Positions 9,008 through 17,457 of a stretch of 64,000 nucleotides of DNA are shown here, piece by piece. The stretch's first letter is position 1; every line of letters begins with the position of its first letter. The translations under genes were made by a program, and so were the position numbers. This DNA is from Nocardioides aurantiacus (GTDB taxonomy: Bacteria > Actinomycetota > Actinomycetes > Propionibacteriales > Nocardioidaceae), in contig NZ_RKHO01000001.1 in assembly GCF_003752505.1 (NCBI RefSeq), forward strand, positions 1,860,001 through 1,924,000, given 5' to 3'. The notes beneath the pieces were generated by a model, which saw only the letters and a program-made list of their open reading frames with translations, made no database searches and was not told the DNA's origin.

Positions 9008-9187
9008 CGCCGCTCTGCGGGTCTTCACCACGATGGCCGTTCGGGACTGGGCCTCGAAGCCGATCAGTGACCCGCCGCAACGCGCGAGACCATCAGCACG
9101 AGCCGAAGCGACAGGCGCAGCAGTCGAAGGGACGAGCGTGGCGAAGGATGGCCGGTCCTGAACGGCCCCCACGGCACGGGAGTTCTT

Positions 9188-9487
9188 GTGTGTGGCGACG
9201 ACGGGTTCTTGATGCAGGCCATTGTCGAGGGCGTCCTCGAAGTCGGCGACGCATTCCTGAGCCTGCGAGAAGGCGAGGCCTTGACACCCCTCGCGGTGCC
9301 GCCAGGCACGACCATCGGCGAAGACGCGGTCCGAGCGCCCCTTCTCCGCATAGGGCACCGCGAGTACGGCCTTGGCGACCGTGTTTCCGGTAGCGGTGGT
9401 CACGTTCGGGGCAGTGCATCCACCCTGCCCAGCGGTGTGGGGCTCACATCCAGCGATGTAGTAATCGCTTGGCAAGCCACCCACTAG
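9188..9487 (+). CDS. Possible hypothetical protein
   Basis: A 99-residue frame starting at GTG 9188 with high third-position GC (CGDDGFLMQAIVEGVLEVGDAFLSL at its start reads like a natural amphipathic protein). There is no recognised family and no clear ribosome-binding site, and a long minus-strand frame overlaps it. I favour the plus frame on codon use but only weakly. Confidence 0.35.
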   Translation: MCGDDGFLMQAIVEGVLEVGDAFLSLREGEALTPLAVPPGTTIGEDAVRAPLLRIGHREYGLGDRVSGSGGHVRGSASTLPSGVGLTSSDVVIAWQATH

Positions 9488-9610
9488 TCATCTCAGACGC
9501 CCAAGGCCCAGCAGGATCCGGCTCGATGGTCTTGAACTCGCTCACAGAGCGCTGGTGGCAGAGGATGGGCACGTTCACCCGTCAATACCTAGATGGGATC
9601 CCTTAGCCCG

Positions 9611-10344
9611 GTGCCGATCACTCTGGCTCACCCCGCAGCCGTGCTCCCCTTGCGCTGGTTACACCTGCCTTTGGCTGCGATGGTGTTCGGCTCGATGGTT
9701 CCGGATGTGCCTCTGTTCATGGGGTGGGCAAGCGGCTACGCGCTGTCTCACAGCCTGCCGGGTGTCATCACGGTGAACTTGATGGTGGCTCTGGCCGGAC
9801 TTTGCGTTTGGAACGCGTTCGTGCGCGACGCGCTAGTCGACATGGCCCCAAACCCGGTCCGGATGCGCCTCGCCCCACGGCACCGCCTCACCTGTCGACA
9901 GTGGCTAGTGGCCCCGGCAGCAGCCGTGGTCGGCTCCCTCACCCACCTGGCATGGGATGCGTTCACCCACCCGGGCCGCTGGGGGGTGACCCACGTAGCG
10001 TGGCTTCGAGCCGATCTCGGCCCGCTGCCAGGGTTCAAGTGGGCGCAATACGCCTCCGGCGTCATAGGCATGTGTGTTGTTCTCTGGGCGGTATTGCCGA
10101 CCTGCGCTCCCGTCCTGCCGGGCTGCCCCTGCGTAGCCGCGCAGTTCCTGCACCGGTCTTACCCATCGTGGTCGCTGCTGCCGGGGCCTACGGTCTGGTT
10201 GCGGGACTATCCCGATCCACCGATGGCCTCCATGCCATTGTTTTCAACGGTGTCGTGCAAGGCATCATCGCCACATCTGCGGGCCTGCTCTTGGCGTGTG
10301 GAGCCTGGATGCTGTCAGCGCGACGACCCCAAGAGCGCCCTTGA
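9611..10344 (+). pseudogene. DUF4184-family membrane protein, frameshifted
   Basis: GTG at 9611 gives MPITLAHPAAVLPL, the hallmark start of DUF4184 proteins, followed by VPDVPLFMGW, SHSLPGV and the conserved THLAWDAFTHPG motif, interspersed with hydrophobic segments. Near 10090-10095 the frame breaks. The last 80 or so codons, including a hydrophobic VVAAAGAYGLVAG and a final membrane helix, continue in another frame to the stop at 10344. The combined length (about 244 residues) equals a normal family member. Either the gene is recently inactivated, or this is a sequencing error. DUF4184 proteins are polytopic membrane proteins of unknown role. Confidence 0.75.
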
Positions 10345-10525
10345 GCCGCACAGCGACGCACGCTTTTCCCGGATATCGCTGTCGTGCGATCGACGCGGCG
10401 CTGGACACCTCGCCCTTCGGAGTTCGGCACTTAACGGGTGCATCGAGCGCTCCCCCTGTGCCGCACACCCTGCTCGTTGAAGGTTGGGACGCGTCGAGGC
10501 AAGCAACCACACTTATGGTCACGCC

Positions 10526-10900
10526 ATGGCCGAGGTAGATCCCGACGACGACCAGCGCACTCGCTACGTGGTCTGGCACTATCGCTACGACCCCTTGCGT
10601 CGACAACGGCGGAACGTGATTGTCGCCGCCTACGACGACCGGGATGAGTTCGAAGATCGGGTCCAAGAACTGTCGCGTTCTCTGCGCGATAGAAAGGCAG
10701 CCGGTGAGGCTGAGCCGGGTGAAAACATCGGCGGCGATGTCCGGACGCCAGGGCACGCAGAGCGAGCGCAGAACACGCGTCTGCTGCAGCGCGCGATTGG
10801 CCATGGCGTCTGGACACCCCATTGGGATCGAGACAGCCCTCCAGACGGGGTCCATATCGTGTCCGTCGGTGTCGACCCGTCAGACTCGGGCAACAACTAG
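10526..10900 (+). CDS. Hypothetical protein
   Basis: A 124-residue, highly charged soluble protein beginning at ATG 10526 (MAEVDPDDDQRTRYVVWHYRYDP). A beta strand (RRNVIVAAYDDRDEFEDRVQEL) followed by a helix and the terminal GVHIVSVG strand suggest a small alpha/beta fold. Its last bases overlap the convergent DUF6226-like gene by 4 bases. No family recognised. Confidence 0.6.
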   Translation: MAEVDPDDDQRTRYVVWHYRYDPLRRQRRNVIVAAYDDRDEFEDRVQELSRSLRDRKAAGEAEPGENIGGDVRTPGHAERAQNTRLLQRAIGHGVWTPHWDRDSPPDGVHIVSVGVDPSDSGNN

Positions 10901-11601
10901 GATGGCGAGGCGGTTCCGTAAGAGAGCCAGGTTTCACCGGCCCAATGCTGGGACGCGTTCGAGGCGGGCTGCAGCAGCGCCTCGGGGTCCTCACGGCGAC
11001 CGCCTCCCGATGACATCCAGCCATCCAGGGTTCGGGTGACTCGCATGCCGCCCGCTCTGGCGTGAACGACACCGCCTCGGGCGACGGTGAGGAACCAGCC
11101 GTCGAGGACTTCGAGCAGGTCTTCTGACCCTGAGTCGCAGTGGTCACAGCCGCAGTCCGGCACGGTGTCCAGGAACACCGGGCGGTTGTCGTGGTCGCCC
11201 GGTTGCGCGATGCCGACATCGACGCCGAACAAATCCCCGTCGACCTTCGTGTAAGCGACCAACAGAGGCAAACCTTGGTCTTGCGTCGGTGTGATGCGGC
11301 GGACCCGGGCGACCTGCTCGGCTTTGCGATTAGCGTCGACCCACGTTGTCGCGGCCACGTCGACGGTTGTGGCGGTTCCCCGGCGTTCGAGGACCTCGAC
11401 CCAGGCGTCGACGCGTGCATGGAGGATCCGGTACTTGCCGGGATCCAGGCAGCGCGAGTAGGTCTCGTCGGGTGGCTCTTCGTCAGCGTAGGGGTTGGGC
11501 CACCCCGGGGTGCCTGCACCAGTTCGCCTGAACGCATCATCGACGTCAGCAACCAGTTCGTCGAACCATGGCGAACGTTCTTCGCAGTCGACGTCGTCCA
11601 T
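10897..11601 (-). CDS. DUF6226-family protein
   Basis: A 234-residue protein with the pattern of DUF6226: an N-terminal helix FDELVADVDDAFRR, then YADEEPPDETYSRCLDP..Y.ILHARVDAW, and the diagnostic PDCGCDHCDSGSEDLLEVLD motif at about residues 150-170. The three clustered cysteines plus nearby acidic residues could bind zinc. The tail is degenerate and Ser/Gly-rich. Function is unknown. It is convergent with the 10526 gene. Confidence 0.8.
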   Translation of the reverse strand: MDDVDCEERSPWFDELVADVDDAFRRTGAGTPGWPNPYADEEPPDETYSRCLDPGKYRILHARVDAWVEVLERRGTATTVDVAATTWVDANRKAEQVARVRRITPTQDQGLPLLVAYTKVDGDLFGVDVGIAQPGDHDNRPVFLDTVPDCGCDHCDSGSEDLLEVLDGWFLTVARGGVVHARAGGMRVTRTLDGWMSSGGGRREDPEALLQPASNASQHWAGETWLSYGTASPS

Positions 11602-11658
11602 TGTCGAAGCGTTCCACCGTCACCTCACGGCGACAAACACTTAACCGTCCGGGTCGAT

Positions 11659-12450
11659 CTACTGCGCCGGATCCGTCGACGCCCCCGACAGAGTCACCGT
11701 GACCGAGCCACCGGTTGCTATGGGGCTCCCGGGGCCAGGTTCGATCTCAAGCAGACTGCCCTCCGGCAGGCTGGCATAGGAGCCGGAGTCGCTCTCCCCC
11801 ACCTCCGCGACCTCGGTCGCGACCTCAAGTCCCGCGCGCTCGATCGCTCGGATCAGAGCATCAGCCGTCTTGGGCTCGGCACCGAATCCGGGTGTCAACC
11901 CATCGGCGGTCTTGAGCGGCACTGTGATCACCTCAGCAGGCAGACGACGAAGCGAGTCCCGGATCGTCTCGTAATGACCGTCACTGTCCTCGTTGATCGT
12001 GACCGCAAAGACAACCCCGAGCGAGGGCACAGCGAAGATCCTGCGACACACGCCCTCGAACCAGTATTCGCAGCCGGGCCGCTCCACGACCGGTACGCCG
12101 TCGATCTCACCAGCGGGCTCCATTGCGGCAACCAACTTCTCGCCGTAACCGCTCCTTGCATCAAGGAGAGCGAGGGCCGAGACCTCATCGACGGCTGCCT
12201 TGTCGGCGTCAACGCAGTCGTAGGTCGCCCCTGTGTCGAAGTACACGGTGTCCTCGATAGGCGCACCACAACGCGTGTCACCGGTCGTCCACCAGTCTGG
12301 GACCGCGACGACGACCCCTTGAGACCCCACCCAGCGCGTGCCGTCGGGCGGCTCGCCAATGGGCGAACGATCCCCCTCTCCTCTGGCGAAGTTGCATGCG
12401 CTGAGCAACGCTGCCAAGAGAACGGCGCAAGCGACGGCGATTGGTCTCAT
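11659..12450 (-). CDS. Lipoprotein with a C-terminal PASTA-like domain
   Basis: Starting at ATG 12450 the 263-residue product has the signal MRPIAVACAVLLAALLSAC with a lipobox. The mature N-terminal domain holds five cysteines (TRCG, YDCVD, PGCEYW, GVCRR) consistent with disulfides outside the cell. The last 65 or so residues (ADALIRAIERAGLEVATEVAEV, then GSLLEIEPGPGSPIATGGSVTVTLS) match a PASTA repeat, a fold that binds peptidoglycan fragments or beta-lactams in kinases and PBPs. It may therefore be a cell-wall-sensing lipoprotein. The open frame upstream to 12597 overlaps the divergent gene and is excluded. Confidence 0.75.
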   Translation of the reverse strand: MRPIAVACAVLLAALLSACNFARGEGDRSPIGEPPDGTRWVGSQGVVVAVPDWWTTGDTRCGAPIEDTVYFDTGATYDCVDADKAAVDEVSALALLDARSGYGEKLVAAMEPAGEIDGVPVVERPGCEYWFEGVCRRIFAVPSLGVVFAVTINEDSDGHYETIRDSLRRLPAEVITVPLKTADGLTPGFGAEPKTADALIRAIERAGLEVATEVAEVGESDSGSYASLPEGSLLEIEPGPGSPIATGGSVTVTLSGASTDPAQ

Positions 12451-12547
12451 GTGCCTTGGACGTGTGCTGACGCGTTCTGGTTCCACACCGATAAGTTTGG
12501 ATTCTCCAGAGCGAAAAGGTCGATCAACGCGAGGAGCAGGCACGAAC

Positions 12548-13225
12548 ATGAACGACCACCACGTCCTCACCATCCGTATCGACTCCTCCAAGCCCAATTA
12601 CCCTAAGGTCCGTCTACTCATTGACGGATCCGACCTACTGGCCACCACCGGCAACGACGAGGGCAACGACCCGGCTGACATCCTCGATACGGGGGCACTG
12701 ATACCGACAAAGCCGTCGCGACGGATTGCGTTGTACGGCTGCGGGTGCGGCATCTTCGGCTGCGCCAACGTCGCGATGCTCGTCCATCGCGTCGGCGACA
12801 CCGTGCAGTGGTCTGACGCGCAATCGCTCACCGGCGCGTATGAGGCTGCGTTACCTAACGACGGGGATGAAGAGCCTGACCCGGCGGTCGATTACGACCT
12901 GCCCTCGCAACCACTGGCCGTCCCCCTGCTCACGTTCTCTGCATCCCAGTACAACGACGAGGTAGCCCGCGCCATGGCTGACCGCACCTGGGAGACCCAT
13001 CTGCGAGCCGTGATGCGGCACCTGCTAGCGCTCAAACCGGAATGGATGATGCACGCGACCGGGCCCGCCACATTCACACTCGACTACCCGCAGGGCAGGA
13101 GGTGGGGATTAACCGAATTGGAGGTTCCCTCCGGCGAACCGGCGTACCTAGCGCAGGCTCTAGTTGACCTCTTCGATCAGGGCGTCCGCCCCGGCCAAAT
13201 CATTCAGGAAGCGCTCTGGCAATAA
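12548..13225 (+). CDS. Conserved protein with a CxCGx3C motif
   Basis: ATG 12548 has a GAGGAGCAGG ribosome-binding site and gives a 225-residue soluble protein. Its core motif ALYGCGCGIFGCANV (about residues 62-76) is followed by VGDTVQWSDAQSL and later LLTFSASQYNDEVARAMADRTWE. This is the same architecture as the protein at 6617-7177. The C-terminal roughly 70 residues form a separate helical/strand region not present in the shorter relative. Metal binding through the cysteines is likely but unproven. Confidence 0.75.
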   Translation: MNDHHVLTIRIDSSKPNYPKVRLLIDGSDLLATTGNDEGNDPADILDTGALIPTKPSRRIALYGCGCGIFGCANVAMLVHRVGDTVQWSDAQSLTGAYEAALPNDGDEEPDPAVDYDLPSQPLAVPLLTFSASQYNDEVARAMADRTWETHLRAVMRHLLALKPEWMMHATGPATFTLDYPQGRRWGLTELEVPSGEPAYLAQALVDLFDQGVRPGQIIQEALWQ

Positions 13226-13623
13226 TCGCCGTGGGGCTGTAAGTAATGGTTTTCGCTTTCTGCAGTTGAAGGCACAAGTTTGCCAAGTGCGACGTGCGGG
13301 CCCCGGCATCTGCCAGTAACGTGCTGGGCTAGATGACGTGTCGGCGACCAGCGTCTATCTCGTTCCCATAAATGCTGGCCGTGCTTGCAGCGTGGGGTTG
13401 GTCTCGCGCCGGTCACGTTCCTGTTGAGGACGGCAGCGAGGCTGGGCACGCGACCGACTGCTAACGCGGTCAGGCCCAAAAGGAACGCACAGCAACTAAC
13501 GCTGTACGTCCGCCAATGGCCGGACCCTCCGCTCGGTCTACCTGGGCCGCAGGAAGCCCGCCCTTGCGGGGTGGTGTCCGGCAAGGGGTTCGTATCGTCT
13601 GATGTAGGCACTAGCGTGCCCTT
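13226..13623. other. Intergenic stretch without a recognised gene
   Basis: Frames are open on both strands here but their proteins are arginine/proline-rich and unlike natural sequences. I see no clear terminator hairpin. The stretch separates the 12548 gene from the GyrA-like small gene. Confidence 0.35.
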
Positions 13624-13908
13624 GTGGCGATGGCAAGCAACGACGACGGTGAGCAGATCTGGGCGAAGCAAGAGCGTCTCACTCTGCTCGATGCTCTCAT
13701 CGCGGCCACCTCACGCAGAGACGAAGTATTCGCAGTGCTCAGCAGATCTGAAGACCCTGAACGTGCCGTATCCGAACTACGGCAACTGCTGAGCATCGAG
13801 GAGATTCCCGCCCGGGCGATCGTCGATCTGCAGTTGCGTCGTTTCACTAGTGGTGAGCGACAGAAGTTGGCCGACATGCGTGCGGAACTGCTGTCCGAGT
13901 TAGACTAG
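13624..13908 (+). CDS. Orphan protein resembling the GyrA/ParC coiled-coil segment
   Basis: A 94-residue protein (GTG 13624; ATG 13630 is an alternative start). It follows the pattern of the helical segment near the coiled coil of type IIA topoisomerase subunit A: LLDALIAATSRRDEVFAVL, a short S-E-D-P-E-R helix, then LLSIEEIPARAIVDLQLRRF and GERQKLADMRAELLSELD. In GyrA the matching part reads ..LD.DEVIALIR... followed by EIQA.AILD(M/L)QLRRL..LERQKI. The breakage-reunion tyrosine and the beta-pinwheel are absent. It cannot cut DNA and may be a dimerisation or decoy module. Single gene. Confidence 0.7.
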   Translation: MAMASNDDGEQIWAKQERLTLLDALIAATSRRDEVFAVLSRSEDPERAVSELRQLLSIEEIPARAIVDLQLRRFTSGERQKLADMRAELLSELD

Positions 13909-14146
13909 GAATAGCCCGTCGCGACGTCATTTGCCTACTGGGCCAATTGCCCTCGCTCAGCAGCGAATCTGAGTTCGATACGACCCTCCCCGCGTCGATC
14001 GCCCACCGTTGATGTTCGTCGCACGCGAGTCCACGGGCATCGACGTTCCCGGGCGGGAACATGCCGTCTCCCGCAAACGCGGCCATGTCACGCCCCTCAA
14101 CCCTGGGTCCGCCTCATACTGGCTGGCACCTACAGGGACGAGAACC

Positions 14147-14857
14147 ATGAGTGACGCCACCCAGCCAAGCCCGGGTCGATCCATGCGCGCCAATAGCGCG
14201 GATCGGGACCGTTGCACTGCGGTGTTGGCCGAGGGATACGCAGCCGGATTCTTAGACGACCGGACCTTCGAGGCCCGGCTCGACCGCGCGTTGACCGTCA
14301 TGACGCGCGCCGAGTTGGCCGCCTTGGTGGCGGACTTGCCTGTGCGACCTATTAAGCAAGTCCAAACGAGGAAGACCACATCGCGCGGTGGTCGACCCGG
14401 CGGCCTGACCAGACGGGCATGGGTGGCAACTGGGGGTCTCGCTGTAGCGCTGACTGTCGCCGGAGGCCTGATCCAAACGGGTGCGCCTCCTGAGGCTGCG
14501 GCGCGGCAGGTGTGCCTCGCGACAGGTGTTGCTGTGCCCGAGAACGAGACGTGCCCAGAGCCCACGCGCGCACAGAAGTCGCTGCAGACGTTAGTCGACC
14601 GGGCCGACGCGGCAGCCGAGCAGGCCTCAGCGGCTGCCGAAGGGGCGACGGAAGGCTCGCGCTTGCGTGATCTCGCGCGTGAAGCAGACACTGCTTCGGG
14701 CCAGGCACGTAGTGTCCAAGCCCAGGCACAGGAGGCTTGGGCGGGCGGAGATCCCAACGCGGATGAGGTAGTGGCGACCGCCGTGATGCGCGCCAAGAAC
14801 GCAACGAAGGTAGCGACCCGAGCCGCTATCGAGGCGGGCCAGGAAGCAGCGCAGTGA
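14147..14857 (+). CDS. DUF1707 membrane protein with an alanine-rich helical tail
   Basis: The start at ATG 14147 (MSDATQPSPGRSM) precedes a DUF1707 domain, RDRCTAVLAEGYAAGFLDDRTFEARLDRALTVMTRAELAALVADLP in family form, with the invariant G-L-...E-F-E-R-class pattern. A transmembrane helix follows (AWVATGGLAVALTVAGGLI), then an extracytoplasmic part with one cysteine pair (QVCLA and ETCPEP) and a long alanine/glutamine-rich coiled-coil-like helix. DUF1707 proteins are small regulators or scaffolds of unknown function near the membrane. It overlaps the next gene by 4 bases (GTGA), so the two are co-translated. Confidence 0.8.
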   Translation: MSDATQPSPGRSMRANSADRDRCTAVLAEGYAAGFLDDRTFEARLDRALTVMTRAELAALVADLPVRPIKQVQTRKTTSRGGRPGGLTRRAWVATGGLAVALTVAGGLIQTGAPPEAAARQVCLATGVAVPENETCPEPTRAQKSLQTLVDRADAAAEQASAAAEGATEGSRLRDLAREADTASGQARSVQAQAQEAWAGGDPNADEVVATAVMRAKNATKVATRAAIEAGQEAAQ

Positions 14858-15324
14858 GACAGACCCGGGAAGGCGTGCCGCCGAACAAGACTCCGTCACG
14901 CAGCCGTTGCCGAGCGTTGCTGACCGGCGGTGTTGCGGCACTGATTGCCGTCGTGGCTTTCGCGGGCGCGTGGAACACGGATGGGCTGGTCAGTGTCGTC
15001 CTCAGCATTGGGTTCTTCGCAGCCGTCGCAACAGTCGGGGGTGCGGGTCAAGAACTCTTCGTCTTCCGCGAGCCGCTCGCAAACGCAGAAACCCGGGAGC
15101 GCCGCACCAAGTTGTACGCGCTGTCGTTCCTGATCGTGTTCTCCACCGTCAGCGCAACGTGGCTCGCGTGGGTGGTCAACAGTCCGAGCGGCGGCTGCAT
15201 CGACTGTGACTCGGCTGGTGGCCGCGTCCTTTTCTGGGCCATCCTGGTTGGTGGTTGGGGAATGGCATTGGTCTGCGTTCGCGAGATCATCGTGCTGCGC
15301 AGAAGCGCTCACTCCAAGCCCTGA
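14854..15324 (+). CDS. Four-helix membrane protein
   Basis: Starts with GTG at 14854, overlapping the DUF1707 gene's stop. The 156-residue product has four hydrophobic segments: GGVAALIAVVAFAGAW, VVLSIGFFAAVATVGG, LYALSFLIVFSTVSATWLAW and VLFWAILVGGWGMALVCV. Between the third and fourth is an external loop with a CIDC pair. Probably works with its DUF1707 partner. Family not recognised. Confidence 0.75.
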   Translation: MRQTREGVPPNKTPSRSRCRALLTGGVAALIAVVAFAGAWNTDGLVSVVLSIGFFAAVATVGGAGQELFVFREPLANAETRERRTKLYALSFLIVFSTVSATWLAWVVNSPSGGCIDCDSAGGRVLFWAILVGGWGMALVCVREIIVLRRSAHSKP

Positions 15325-15420
15325 CAACTCGCAGTTCGCCGAGGCGACGCTGCGGCGCGGTCGGCATTCAGTGCCGTGACGCGGTCGCGAGCGCTGGGCG
15401 CGCGCTAATCCGTCGCCCGA

Positions 15421-15672
15421 TCAGACGGTCGATTGCAACAGCACGACCATGTTGGTGTCGAGCGCGCCAGCGACCGCGTGGAGGGTGCCGAGGGTGGGGT
15501 TGGCGGTTCCGGCTTCGAGCCGCCGGATCATCTGAACAGAGACGCCCGCTGCGGAGGCGGTGGCCTCTTGCGTCATCGCTGCGTTCTCGCGAGTCGCGCG
15601 CAGGGTGGTAGCGAGTCGCTGGGCGATGGCGGGAGGCAGGGGCCTGTGGGCCGAAGCCTTCCGGTTGGGCAC
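15421..15672 (-). CDS. XRE-family transcriptional regulator
   Basis: An 83-residue protein that is almost entirely one helix-turn-helix domain: IAQRLATTLRATRENAAMTQ, EATASAAGVSVQMIRRLEAG and TLGTLHAVAGALD. The turn and recognition helix (GVSVQMIRRLE) are intact. It is a small cytoplasmic repressor-type protein that could control itself or the divergent lipoprotein gene at 15890. Confidence 0.8.
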   Translation of the reverse strand: MPNRKASAHRPLPPAIAQRLATTLRATRENAAMTQEATASAAGVSVQMIRRLEAGTANPTLGTLHAVAGALDTNMVVLLQSTV

Positions 15673-15889
15673 CTCGCGAGACTCCCGTCAGAACCGCCGC
15701 CAGACGAGAACATAAAAGTTCCTGTGACTCGGGACGGCGTGTGGCGGCACGCATATATGTTCTGTACGTTCGGCGGCGGTTCACCGCTCCTGTGGTGGAC
15801 CTGTCAACCAGGTTCCCCCGCAGCCAGCGTGGGATTCGACCGTTTGCAGGCGCAGCCCTAACTGCGCCTGCATCCACACCGGAGCCCAC

Positions 15890-16876
15890 TTGATCCCCCA
15901 CCCGTTCAGACAGTCCCACAGTCCCCGGAACCGCGCCCGCAGCACCGCTGCGGTTGCGGCTCTGGCCCTCAGTGTCAGCCTCACTGCTTGCTCCGCCGGG
16001 TCGGAGCGGTCGGCCAGCGATGCTGACGGGGAGGCGGCCCGGTCCAGTCGTAGTCAGACCGAACTGGTCACCTTGCAGGCGGAGTTCCAGGAGACCGTCG
16101 ACCGGCCCGCCAAGCCGCTCACCACAAACCTGGGCCTCAAGGCACCTGCTGGGTTCGCTCAAGCCGACGTCGACGCCCTTGCACAACGAGCCATCTCTGT
16201 ACTGCGTCGCTCGACTGCGCCGACACTGAGCAAAATGGCCCCCGATGAGGCGGTCGACTACGTCTACGCCCAGCAGCCTGCGCCCACCCGCTTCGACTTC
16301 GAACGCGACGCGATCGCCGGAACTCAGGGCCGCCCATGGCAGTGGCTCGCAGCATCCCGCTTCCCCGAGACGCCATGTAGAGCCAAGGCTATTCGCGTCG
16401 CCGCCAACGTGAAGAAATACAACGGGCGGCTCGACGACGGCACACCCGCGCCCTACCTGACGGTGATCGTTGAAGCGCACCTGGTCCAACAAGTGCCCAT
16501 CCCGAACCGAGAGACCGATGCAGACGAACCAGGAGACACAGACCCGGCGACCGTTCCGATCGTCTCTTACCGAGCAGTCCTGGCCTCCGGCTTCCGTCCC
16601 CGGGGCGGCCCAGGCTTCTGGCCATCGGTGCGAACCCGGACCTCACCATTCGGCAACGACGGTTGCTCACTCGACGAAGACACCGCACTGCTTGTGCCGA
16701 GCACCGACCCCGACGTCCTCCGCGAAGACCTCGCCAACCTCAAGTCCACCCTGAGAAACCCTAGAGTCAGCGCAACCGACTTCACAGCCGACACCTCCGC
16801 CGCCCAGAAGAAGGAGGCGCGTCGCGAGTACGAGCAGTACCGCGATGAGCATTGTGGCGGTGAGCCAGACAACTGA
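15890..16876 (+). CDS. Putative exported lipoprotein
   Basis: A 328-residue protein starting at TTG 15890. A basic N-terminus is followed by AAVAALALSVSLTAC, a lipoprotein signal and lipobox. The mature chain has an acidic Ser-rich linker and a globular domain with single cysteines (PETPCRA, DGCSLDE, EHCGGE). These suggest one disulfide plus a free thiol. No family was recognised. The rare start codon implies modest translation; no in-frame ATG or GTG lies close by without losing the signal. Confidence 0.65.
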   Translation: MIPHPFRQSHSPRNRARSTAAVAALALSVSLTACSAGSERSASDADGEAARSSRSQTELVTLQAEFQETVDRPAKPLTTNLGLKAPAGFAQADVDALAQRAISVLRRSTAPTLSKMAPDEAVDYVYAQQPAPTRFDFERDAIAGTQGRPWQWLAASRFPETPCRAKAIRVAANVKKYNGRLDDGTPAPYLTVIVEAHLVQQVPIPNRETDADEPGDTDPATVPIVSYRAVLASGFRPRGGPGFWPSVRTRTSPFGNDGCSLDEDTALLVPSTDPDVLREDLANLKSTLRNPRVSATDFTADTSAAQKKEARREYEQYRDEHCGGEPDN

Positions 16877-17011
16877 CAGTCGCTGCGTTCTCGTTCGCAC
16901 TACGTGAGGCGACGGCGTGGACGGGTTTCCGCCATTAGCCCCGCCGGGGGTTTGACCTTGACATTCTGAGCGAACAATCAGGTCAAATCGGTGAGCGTTC
17001 GGGGGGCGCGC

Positions 17012-17455
17012 ATGTACGGGGACACCGCAGTCATCCGTCGTCTTGCGGGACAGATGCGCGAGCAGGCGGCAGACCTGCGCATCGAGGCCGACCGCCTGGT
17101 CGGGTCGGTCGATGCGGTGGCCTGGAACGGTGGTGCCGCCGAGGCGATGCGCGGCGCGATGCGGGACTTCGCTGTCCGTCTTCGGGCTGCTGCCAACGAG
17201 CATGACGATGCTGCAGAGGCGCTGGATGCGCATGCTGCTGAGGTGGACCGGCTCAAAGCGTTGATCGCGGCGATCGAGGCGCGGACACGGAGCATGATCG
17301 CGGAGGCCAAGGATCGGATCGCTTCTGCCGCCAACGCTGTCGCGAACGGACTTCGAGCACTTGCGTCGGACTCATTCGACGACGTGCTCGCCAGGTTCCA
17401 GCCGCCTCCGTCAGGCCACAAGGCGTGGCTCAACGACGACGTGCCGGGGGCCTGA
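17012..17455 (+). CDS. WXG-like helical protein, type VII secretion-associated
   Basis: A 147-residue all-helical protein starting at ATG 17012 (GTG 16991 is an alternative). The first helix (AVIRRLAGQMREQAADLRIEADRL) is followed by VAWNGGAAEAMRGAMRDFAVRL: W-N-G replaces the W-x-G turn of WXG100 hairpins. A longer coiled-coil tail follows (LDAHAAEVDRLKALIAAIEARTRSMI). It fits the helical-hairpin fold used by ESX substrates and their partner proteins. It abuts the EspG-like gene and is probably the first gene of a small operon. Confidence 0.65.
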   Translation: MYGDTAVIRRLAGQMREQAADLRIEADRLVGSVDAVAWNGGAAEAMRGAMRDFAVRLRAAANEHDDAAEALDAHAAEVDRLKALIAAIEARTRSMIAEAKDRIASAANAVANGLRALASDSFDDVLARFQPPPSGHKAWLNDDVPGA

Positions 17456-17457
17456 CC

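Noticed and set aside
8822-9484. 220-codon minus-strand frame overlapping lsr2
   Set aside because: It overlaps the 3' half of an unmistakable lsr2 gene and its protein has a shadow-like composition.
13204-13671. 155-codon minus-strand frame
   Set aside because: One hydrophobic stretch, but otherwise unnatural composition; it overlaps the end of the 12548 gene and the start of the GyrA-like gene.
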